Of a stretch of 21,146 nucleotides of DNA, positions 15,227 through 21,146 are shown piece after piece. Made by a program: the position numbers and the translations under genes. The stretch's first letter is position 1, and every line of letters begins with the position of its first letter. Source of the stretch: CBDUBU01 sp965365465 (lineage in GTDB: Bacteria; Bacteroidota; Rhodothermia; Rhodothermales; DASSAV01); the NCBI GenBank assembly GCA_965365465.1, contig CBDUBU010000032.1:1-21146 (forward strand), read 5' to 3'. The notes under the pieces are model-generated. The model was not told where the DNA came from. It did not search any database and saw only the letters and a program-made list of their open reading frames with translations.

Positions 15227-16027
15227 TTACCTGAGCGCCTGCTGCGCCAGAGAATCAGCGGGCATCAGGGAATCGGCGGGCGTGATTTCGGGCGCGGGTT
15301 CCATGACCCGTGCTTCGCGCAGGTAAGGGAAAGGGTTGACGCTGGCGCCCCCTGACATACGGCGTTTGTTCTGCTGGAGCCAGATTGCAAAATGGAGGTG
15401 GTAGGCGCCCGGCGCTGCATTGCCGGTATCTCCTACATATCCGATAACCTCTCCCTGGCGTGCAAAATGACCCACTTTCAGGCCCTCGGCGTAACGGTTC
15501 AGGTGCGCGTAGTAGTAGACGACTTGCTTATCGGCATCCTCCTGAAAAATGGTGGTGCCGCCCAGCCTGTTCTCGGCCAGCCGCACAATCGGGCCGTCGG
15601 CGGCGGCCAGAACGGGGGTGTCCAGCGGGGCCATGATGTCAATGGCGCGGTGGGAGCGCCCGCCTGAACGGGCCGCGTTGAAGGTATTGGCAAGTTCTGA
15701 CGGGTCTATCCCTGCGACAGGGACGATCAGATCGAAATAGTCAGCCGGCAGCGTGACTTCAGCTTCCCGGCGGGGCGCAGGCGCGGCGACCGGTTCTGCA
15801 ACACGCTCGGCGGCGGCCTCGGCGACAGGCGGCGCAGGCGCGGAGGCAACTGCCTTCGGCGCGGCGGCCTCTGCGTTATGGACGATTGACGGTATGTGCT
15901 CCGGCAGCAATGCAGCGCTGCCGAGTTGTTCAGGGGCGAACAACGCGCTTTGCGTCCACACGACGACCAGCGCCGAGAGCAGCAGCGCGAGGCCGGGGTT
16001 GAACCGGGCGGGAAACAGGTCTCTCAT
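15227..16027 (-). CDS. M23-family metallopeptidase, membrane-anchored
   Basis: A 266-residue protein. One hydrophobic segment (about 11-31) anchors or exports it, and an Ala/Pro-rich linker (about 53-88) spans the periplasm. The LytM/M23 domain (about 100-240) holds a complete zinc site: H126 and D130 (HRAID), H175 (YAHL) and the HLH pair H210/H212. Typical M23 enzymes cut peptide cross-links of peptidoglycan, and this one has all the residues expected of an active member. The C-terminus has a short PADSL duplication. The start is the ATG at 16027, two codons inside a GTG. It lies downstream of glgP on the same strand, but a strong terminator separates them, so it should have its own promoter. 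Confidence 0.94.
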   Translation of the reverse strand: MRDLFPARFNPGLALLLSALVVVWTQSALFAPEQLGSAALLPEHIPSIVHNAEAAAPKAVASAPAPPVAEAAAERVAEPVAAPAPRREAEVTLPADYFDLIVPVAGIDPSELANTFNAARSGGRSHRAIDIMAPLDTPVLAAADGPIVRLAENRLGGTTIFQEDADKQVVYYYAHLNRYAEGLKVGHFARQGEVIGYVGDTGNAAPGAYHLHFAIWLQQNKRRMSGGASVNPFPYLREARVMEPAPEITPADSLMPADSLAQQALR

Positions 16028-16059
16028 AAACACAGTGGCGGGTTTGAAGAGGGCATCAA

Positions 16060-16065
16060 TTTATA
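16060..16065 (-). promoter_or_regulatory. Candidate -10 box for the M23 peptidase gene
   Basis: TATAAA on the minus strand lies 33 bases upstream of the M23 start and downstream of the glgP terminator. A convincing -35 partner is not seen. Position favours it; sequence alone is weak. Confidence 0.28.
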
Positions 16066-16182
16066 CCCTGAGCGCCCATAAAGGGAAGCCCCGGCGCCCA
16101 CATGGAACCCGCAGGCTTTTGCCGGATGCGCAAACAGGCTGAGAATGCGTGAAAAGAGGTGTTTATGAAATAGGCGTGAAGC

Positions 16183-16221
16183 AAAACAGGGAGACGCATT
16201 GTGCCTGCGTCTCCCTGTTTT
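16183..16221 (-). terminator. Rho-independent terminator of glgP
   Basis: AAAACAGGGAGACGCA (16183-16198) and TGCGTCTCCCTGTTTT (16206-16221) are perfect 16-base complements around a 7-base loop. On the minus strand the stem ends in TTTT, 31 bases after the glgP stop codon. The A/T flanks would let it work in both directions. Confidence 0.92.
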
Positions 16222-16252
16222 CTCCTAGGTTGCCATGAGGGCAACGGTGCGG

Positions 16253-18298
16253 TTACTGACTGACCACGCCGAGCGGCTGGTACAACTGCTCGATGTAGTC
16301 CGAAACCATGCGTTCCGCGCTGAAAGCGTAGGTGAGCGTCTGGATTGCCTCGCGCATCCGGGCAATCCACTGGTGCGGCAGGTTGTTCTCGCCGCGCTCG
16401 TAGAAGGCAGGAATTACCTGCTGCTCCAGCGTTTCGTAGAGGAAGTTTGCATCCTCCGCATCCTGTTCGTGGGGGTCTTTCAGGTTGGCCGACGCATCAT
16501 AGCCGATGGGCCAGCCATTTTTCCCGTTGTATCCTTCAGGCCACCAGCCGTCCAGGATCGACACGTTCAGGCCTCCATGCATGGCAACCTTCTGCCCGCT
16601 GGTGCCGCTGGCCTCCATAGGGCGGCGCGGGTTGTTCAGCCACACGTCGCAGCCGGAAACCAGCATCCGACCGATTTCCATGTTGTAGTTCTCGATGAAA
16701 ACCAGCTTGCCGGAAAGCGCAGGATGGCGGCTCATCTCGAAAATCTGCTGGATGAACCGTTTGCCGCCCTCATCCGCCGGATGCGCCTTGCCCGCGTAGA
16801 GCACCTGGACAGGCCGGTCCATCTGCGTGAAAAGCCGAACGGCGCGGTCGAAATCGTAGAAGAGCAGCGGCGCCCGCTTGTAGGTGGCAAAGCGGCGGGC
16901 AAACCCGATCGTGAGCGCATCCGGATTCAGGCCGAATGCCTGCTGCAGGCTCTGCGCCGGGACGTAGCGGCTTGCAAAATCGACGAGCGCATGGCGCAGC
17001 GTATTCCGGTAGGCCCAGAGTTCCTCGTCCGGGATATCCTGTACCTGTTTCCAGAAATCCGCACTCATACGATGGTCGAGCCAGTTTCCGAAACGCTGGT
17101 TGAGGAAAGCGCGTGTGAGCGGCGAGGCCCAGGTCGGCAGGTGAACGCCGTTCGTGACGTGCCCGATGGGCACCTCGTCGACGGGCCGATCCGGGAACAG
17201 GTGGTGCCATTGACGCCGGGCCACTTCGCCGTTGAGCTTCGATACGCCGTTTGCGCAACGCGACAGCTTGAAGCCGAGCACGGTCATCGTAAACGATTCC
17301 GCCGGGTCGTTGGGGTTGACGCGCCCGTAGGCGAGCAATTCCTGCATGTCAAAGCCTATTTCGGCGGCGAATCCAGCCATCTGATCTCCGAACAGGTGCG
17401 GATCGAAGCGGTCGTGCCCGGCAATGACGGGGGTGTGGGTGGTAAAGACGCACTGCTCGCGGACCCATGCTTCCGCCTCGGCGCGGCTGTTGCCTGCTTC
17501 CAGGCGCTCGCGCATCAACTCCAGCGTCAGGAACGCGCAGTGCCCTTCGTTCATGTGGTAGACATCCGTTTCCACGCCCAGCGCACGCAGCAAGCGAACG
17601 CCGCCGATGCCCAGGACTATTTCCTGTTGAATGCGTCCCTCGCGCCCGCCCTGATACAGCTTGCTGGTCAGGGAGCGCAGATGCTCAGGATTGGCTTCCC
17701 GATCCGAGTCGAGCAAATACAGGGTCGTGCGTCCGAGCCGGATGAGCCATGCCTGCAATTCCAGGCGCTGATGGCCGAGATGAACATGGACGGCAAGGGG
17801 CGTTCCGTCCTCTTTTGTGACGAGCGTGAGCGCGTGCCGGGCCGGGTCAATGGAGGGATAGTGCTCCTGTTGCCAGCCGCTGTGGTCGAAATGCTGTTCG
17901 AAATACCCATCCCGCAGCAGCAGCCCGACGGCCGTAAAAGGCAGCCGAAGGTCGGAAGCAGACTTTGCATGATCCCCTGCCAGGATTCCCAGGCCGCCGG
18001 CATAGGTCGGCAGGCTCTCGTGGAGGCCGTATTCCATGCAGAAGTAACTTGTGCGCGGCGACGCCATCATAGGCGCATCCATGTACTCCCGAAACGCCTT
18101 GTAAGCGGTATCCACCTCACGGGCCAGATCCGGATCCTCCCAGGCTTTCGCATCAGCCGCCTGAAGGGTTGCCACAGGGTTGCTTCGGGAAGCGCGGAAA
18201 ACTTCCGGATTCAGGCGACGAAACAGATCCAGCACCTCTGAATTCCAGCTCCACCACATATTGGCGGATAACGCCTCAAGTTTGTCTCGTGTTGTCAT
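16253..18298 (-). CDS. glgP: Alpha-glucan (glycogen) phosphorylase, DUF3417/GT35 type
   Basis: A 681-residue cytoplasmic PLP enzyme that releases glucose 1-phosphate from alpha-1,4-glucans. The N-terminus carries the DUF3417-type NMWWSWN motif (13-19), then FCMEYGLHESLPTYAGGLGI in the phosphorylase core. GFARRFATYKRA supplies phosphate-binding Arg/Lys residues. The PLP lysine is K570 in EASGTSGQKVAMHGGLN, followed by SILDGWWPEG. The enzyme is shorter than E. coli GlgP/MalP (about 800 residues) and fits the compact alpha-glucan family phosphorylase group. I use the ATG at 18298; a TTG four codons upstream is less likely. It is a single-gene unit: its 3' end has a strong terminator and no other glycogen gene is in the window. 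With pgi it fits a glucan/hexose-phosphate theme, but the two are far apart. Confidence 0.95.
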   Translation of the reverse strand: MTTRDKLEALSANMWWSWNSEVLDLFRRLNPEVFRASRSNPVATLQAADAKAWEDPDLAREVDTAYKAFREYMDAPMMASPRTSYFCMEYGLHESLPTYAGGLGILAGDHAKSASDLRLPFTAVGLLLRDGYFEQHFDHSGWQQEHYPSIDPARHALTLVTKEDGTPLAVHVHLGHQRLELQAWLIRLGRTTLYLLDSDREANPEHLRSLTSKLYQGGREGRIQQEIVLGIGGVRLLRALGVETDVYHMNEGHCAFLTLELMRERLEAGNSRAEAEAWVREQCVFTTHTPVIAGHDRFDPHLFGDQMAGFAAEIGFDMQELLAYGRVNPNDPAESFTMTVLGFKLSRCANGVSKLNGEVARRQWHHLFPDRPVDEVPIGHVTNGVHLPTWASPLTRAFLNQRFGNWLDHRMSADFWKQVQDIPDEELWAYRNTLRHALVDFASRYVPAQSLQQAFGLNPDALTIGFARRFATYKRAPLLFYDFDRAVRLFTQMDRPVQVLYAGKAHPADEGGKRFIQQIFEMSRHPALSGKLVFIENYNMEIGRMLVSGCDVWLNNPRRPMEASGTSGQKVAMHGGLNVSILDGWWPEGYNGKNGWPIGYDASANLKDPHEQDAEDANFLYETLEQQVIPAFYERGENNLPHQWIARMREAIQTLTYAFSAERMVSDYIEQLYQPLGVVSQ

Positions 18299-18327
18299 GG
18301 GGTTGCACAATCTTCAGGAAAAATAAC

Positions 18328-18350
18328 AGAGCGTCTATGGGAAACGCTCT
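18328..18350 (-). repeat. Inverted repeat in the glgP upstream leader
   Basis: AGAGCGT (18328-18334) and ACGCTCT (18344-18350) form a 7-base stem with a 9-base loop, about 30-52 bases before the glgP start. It could be a leader hairpin or an operator; the short arms make chance possible. Confidence 0.35.
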
Positions 18351-18823
18351 TTGAAGTTCCATATTACACCGAAGTTAACAGACAATAACTGTGCCCGACA
18401 CAGGTAACAACTGCACTTTAACGCAAACTTTACGGATCTTTAGGCGCAAAGGCACGCGCCAAAACAGGTAGAAAGCGTGTCGCGTAAGGCTGCATGGCGT
18501 TTGCCCCCGGCGCCGCATACGCACGCGTGGCTGCCTGAAACCTGCGCATGGAGGAAACGTTTTCCAACGCATTCCGGAACGACGAACAAACCGCACGGCG
18601 CAACGCGTTCAAGGCTTTTCCGGGGAAACAGCCGGGCTCATGTCCGCATCGGGCCAAAAATACATAGATTGCCCAAGACGCACGTTAAGAGAATATCCAG
18701 AAAACAAGAATTTGGAAACAGTTCGGTGCGCAGCAGTAAGGGCAGCGATTGGGAGGCCCGGGCAAAACAGGGAATGTTTCAGCAGGCAGAGACAGTAAGG
18801 AATCGAAAAATCCTCCCCCGACG

Positions 18824-18853
18824 TGCTTATCCTGAGCGAGCGCGAAGCATCTA
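18824..18853. repeat. REP-like interspersed repeat fragment
   Basis: The core ATCCTGAGCGA...CGAAGCATCT closely resembles the ATCCTGAGCGAAGCGAAGGATCT-type repeat that recurs between genes in many bacterial genomes. Here it has small TGCTT/AAGCA arms (18824-18828 and 18845-18849). Only one copy lies in the window, so its repeat status rests on that resemblance. Confidence 0.5.
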
Positions 18854-18943
18854 TGCCTTGAGGCTTGCAGGCGCTTCGGCAAGGAGTGAAAGCGTCGCTT
18901 TTCCGGACTGCCATACCGTTCCCGAGAGGATGCCAGAGCACTC

Positions 18944-19855
18944 ATGACCGAAGTTCAAGACCGGCTGGACCCGGAGCGCGCATGGACCCGCCGCTCCGCG
19001 CTGAGGGAAGGCGTCCGGATGCTGGAAGCGGCGGGCATCGAGGACACGCGGCGTAACGTGGAATGGATGCTTTCCGACGTGACGGGATGCAGCCGGGCCC
19101 TGCTGTACGCACATTCGGAACAGGCGCTCGACAGCGCGCAGATCCACCTGCTGAACCAGATGCTGGCGCGGCGGATGCGACGCGAACCGCTGCAGTACAT
19201 TCTCGGTGAGACGGTGTTTTTCGGTCTGACGATCCGGGTCACGCCGGACGTGCTCATTCCGCGTCCGGAGACGGAGCAGGTGGTTGCGCACGCCCTCCGT
19301 CTGATCGAAACCCTTGACAAGCCGAGGGTGCTGGACATCGGCGCGGGCAGCGGCTGCATTGCCCTTGCGATCAAGCGCCAACGGACAGATGCGGAGGTTA
19401 TCGCTTGCGACGTGAGTGAGGCGGCGCTGGCTGTGGCCGCGAACGCGGAGGCCCACGACGCTGTCCTCTATCTGCTGCACGCCGATGCGCTGGCGCCTGA
19501 TTTTCCGGATCGGATCCCGGATGCGCTGGACCTTGTCATCTCCAATCCGCCCTACATCCCCCTCCGGGAAAAGCCGGAACTGGCTGCAGAAGTGCGCGAC
19601 TACGAGCCGGAGCTTGCTCTGTTCGCCGGGCAGGACGCGATGACTTTCTACCGGGCCATTGCGCAGCACGCAACGCGCCTGCTGAGGCCGGGAGGGTGGC
19701 TGGTTTTTGAAACCCATGCCGACTTCGGGGCGCAGGTCCGGGACCATCTTACCGTTTCCGGCTTCGCCGGCGCGCTGCTGCTGCCGGACCTGTCGGGCCG
19801 CCCGCGCATCGTCTCGGCGCGGCGGCCGGGACCGCGCCTGCCTCGGCAGGTTTAA
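18944..19855 (+). CDS. prmC: Peptide chain release factor N5-glutamine methyltransferase
   Basis: A 303-residue cytoplasmic methyltransferase that modifies the GGQ glutamine of release factors RF1 and RF2 using S-adenosylmethionine. The N-terminal helical domain (about 1-90) ends in RREPLQYILGE. The Rossmann domain follows with VLIPRPETE (103-111), the SAM-binding DIGAGSGCIAL (131-141), the acidic residue in VIACDVS, and the catalytic NPPY (201-204) in VISNPPYIPL. A late RPGGWLVFE strand is also present. The ATG at 18944 is preceded by GAGAGG at a rather long spacing. A five-codon frame (ATG at 18930) ends in TGA overlapping this start as ATGA. The 3' end overlaps the next gene tail to tail. 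prfA, a common neighbour, is not in the window. Confidence 0.96.
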   Translation: MTEVQDRLDPERAWTRRSALREGVRMLEAAGIEDTRRNVEWMLSDVTGCSRALLYAHSEQALDSAQIHLLNQMLARRMRREPLQYILGETVFFGLTIRVTPDVLIPRPETEQVVAHALRLIETLDKPRVLDIGAGSGCIALAIKRQRTDAEVIACDVSEAALAVAANAEAHDAVLYLLHADALAPDFPDRIPDALDLVISNPPYIPLREKPELAAEVRDYEPELALFAGQDAMTFYRAIAQHATRLLRPGGWLVFETHADFGAQVRDHLTVSGFAGALLLPDLSGRPRIVSARRPGPRLPRQV

Positions 19856-21146
19856 CCGAAGGTATTGTATGCCATCAGGTGATAGATGAACCGGGCTTCG
19901 GGGAGAAAGCGCAGGGCCATGAGCGCCGCCGCCAGGAGCAGCAAGGTAAGCGGATTGGCAAGGCCCACCATCATCGCAACCGGGAAAGGCAGGCGCGTGA
20001 CGGAGGTGAAGTCAATGGTAGTGCGGAGCGTGGCATAGAGCGCCGTGAGGATCCAGCAGGCCATGATTCCTGCCGCGACCAGCAATGCCTGTTCACGGGG
20101 GAGGGTAGTGGCAACCATGGCGGCAATCATCAGCAGCAGCAGCGGCCAGCGCGCCCACACGACCAGCATGACGGCCTGTCCCGGCATCAGGGGATAGCGC
20201 CGGCGGGAGACCACGGTAAGCACGGTGCTCCAGAGCACCAGGCTGAGCGCGTAGATGCTTCCCAGCAGCAAAACCAGCATCCAGGGTTCGGAAAGCAGCG
20301 CCACCGTTACCGTCTGCACGGAGACCGGCAAACCCTGAAAAAGAACCAGGAACGCGGCTTCTTCGCGCACCAGTTCGAGGACTACACTGCTGATCATACC
20401 GACGCCGAAAGCAATGGCCGCGAGCAGGACGGTGCTGGCGCCGAGCAGCACATCACGACCTTCGCGCACGGCATCACGGTAAAAGACGTGCGCCTTGAAA
20501 TACCGGGGAACCATGTGCCTGAAGCGGGGCGCGGCTATGTAAAAGACCCCCAGCAGAACCACCACGCCCCAGCCGAACAGGATCGCCCAGGGCGCTTCGC
20601 GGGACGGCGGCGGCCCGAGCGAAAAGGCGAACACCGTCTGCCGGCCGGTATAGATCCCCTCCACGACGTTGCAGGCAAGCCGGGGCGTCCTGCCCGGCCC
20701 CAGCAGGCCGTAGCCTCGCTCGTAGGGGTGATCGAGATCGTGGGCTGGAGAAACAGACAGGGGCGTCTCATCGCTCCACCGGTACACGAAGACCGCCGCC
20801 GGGGCGGCGGCCCCGGAGCGAGACAGCAGCGCGTTCAGCGAATGCTCCAGATACCGGGCCTGCACCTGCGGCGACTGCGTTTTCCGAAGGCCGCGCAGCG
20901 AATCTGACTGCACCCACGTGCCCAGCGCCGCGAGGCCCGACGGCTTTTCCTGCGCCGCAGCCCACCGGTCGAGCAGCCGGGCGGGAGCCGGCTCGTCCAG
21001 CGCGTCGAGCAGGACGAAATCTACGGCCGCCGCGCACTGGTCCTTCTCGATGAACAGCGTGACGTAGTACGCCTCTTTCCCTGCGTCCCGGACGCGCTGC
21101 GCGAGCCGTTCAAAATAGGCGCAGGCCGCAGGATCGCTGGTGTCGC
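19852..21146 (-). CDS. Membrane protein with glycosidase-like soluble domain, N-terminus beyond the right edge
   Basis: The open frame covers at least 430 residues and continues past the window edge, so no start is visible. The first about 180 residues shown are soluble: AYFERLAQRVRDAG, YYVTLFIEK, QARYLEHSLNALL, AVFVYRWSDE, then ERGYGLLGPGRTPRLACNVV. This order (helix, strand, YL-helix, VFVYRW strand, 'GYGLL..R.PR.A' tail) resembles the end of TIM-barrel glycoside hydrolases, where it reads as GLV-D-x-PKPA. The rest holds about seven hydrophobic helices, starting with APWAILFGWGVVVLLGVFY and ending with NPLTLLLLAAALMAL, so it is an inner-membrane protein. The fusion resembles no family I can name. 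Catalytic residues, if any, would lie mostly outside the window. Convergent with prmC, with overlapping stop codons. Confidence 0.75.
   Translation of the reverse strand, partial: DTSDPAACAYFERLAQRVRDAGKEAYYVTLFIEKDQCAAAVDFVLLDALDEPAPARLLDRWAAAQEKPSGLAALGTWVQSDSLRGLRKTQSPQVQARYLEHSLNALLSRSGAAAPAAVFVYRWSDETPLSVSPAHDLDHPYERGYGLLGPGRTPRLACNVVEGIYTGRQTVFAFSLGPPPSREAPWAILFGWGVVVLLGVFYIAAPRFRHMVPRYFKAHVFYRDAVREGRDVLLGASTVLLAAIAFGVGMISSVVLELVREEAAFLVLFQGLPVSVQTVTVALLSEPWMLVLLLGSIYALSLVLWSTVLTVVSRRRYPLMPGQAVMLVVWARWPLLLLMIAAMVATTLPREQALLVAAGIMACWILTALYATLRTTIDFTSVTRLPFPVAMMVGLANPLTLLLLAAALMALRFLPEARFIYHLMAYNTFG

Larger units (their letters stand above)
18299..18943. other. Non-coding region between glgP and prmC
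   Basis: About 645 bases between divergent genes. Open frames exist on both strands but none resembles a known family, and their starts are weak. It contains a small inverted repeat near glgP and a REP-like repeat near prmC, both listed separately, and should hold both promoters. I could not assign promoter boxes with confidence. Confidence 0.6.

Noticed and set aside
18430..18657. 75-codon TTG-started frame on the minus strand upstream of glgP
   Set aside because: The weak start, absence of a ribosome binding site and lack of recognisable motif outweigh moderately biased codons. Left as non-coding.
18477..18947. 156-codon plus-strand frame leading into prmC
   Set aside because: It is Arg/His/Ser-rich with no motif and crosses the REP-like repeat. 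It shares the ATGA with prmC only by chance.
1..21146. Search for CRISPR arrays, tRNA genes, rRNA genes and intact insertion sequences
   Set aside because: No regularly spaced direct repeats of CRISPR size, no cloverleaf that I could build, no rRNA signature and no transposase were seen by eye; a covariance-model search would be decisive for small RNAs.

Overview
The window (about 60% GC or more, short spacers, weak or absent Shine-Dalgarno sequences) looks like chromosomal DNA from the Bacteroidota/Rhodothermota side of the tree, most likely a Rhodothermales or Balneolales relative. The evidence is a TonB-dependent receptor with an N-terminal carboxypeptidase-regulatory-like domain, a PorV/PorQ-family barrel, and an exported protein with a type IX-style 'PNPF...' C-terminal domain. 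The short bacterial Pgi and the DUF3417-type glucan phosphorylase also fit. Placement is inference; no rRNA or other phylogenetic marker is present.

Left part (1-6427): a broken Fic-family remnant runs off the left edge on the minus strand and abuts the stop of pgi (glucose-6-phosphate isomerase, minus). Divergent from pgi is moeA (molybdenum cofactor insertion, plus). Then come a TerB-like protein (minus), a NUDIX hydrolase with an unusual N-terminal extension (plus), a triple-repeat DUF1206 membrane protein (plus), an SDR-type NAD(P)-binding protein (plus) and a DUF4385 protein (minus). These are mostly single-gene units.

Centre (6428-15121): a gene-poor stretch of almost 1 kb carries several short direct and inverted repeats. 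It is followed by four genes in the same direction: TonB-dependent receptor, secreted FnIII/type IX-tail protein, PorV-like outer-membrane protein, and TPR lipoprotein. I read this as an outer-membrane transport and secretion module: the receptor moves or binds a substrate, the PorV-like protein may serve export or attachment of the secreted protein, and the lipoprotein may scaffold. No SusD, glycosidase or type IX core gene is seen, so the substrate is unknown.

Right part (15122-21146): an M23 metallopeptidase and a glycogen/alpha-glucan phosphorylase (both minus) are separated by a textbook terminator. Next are a 645-base non-coding stretch with a REP-like repeat, prmC (release-factor glutamine methyltransferase, plus), and a membrane protein (minus) that runs off the right edge. 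Its soluble part looks like the end of a TIM-barrel glycosidase domain. prmC and this gene overlap tail to tail at a TTAA.

The most unusual items are the receptor/secreted-protein/PorV locus with its sparse, patterned cysteines, the phased repeats upstream of it, the NUDIX N-terminal domain, and the glycosidase-like/membrane fusion at the right edge. I found no CRISPR array, tRNA, rRNA, intact insertion sequence or clear defence system.
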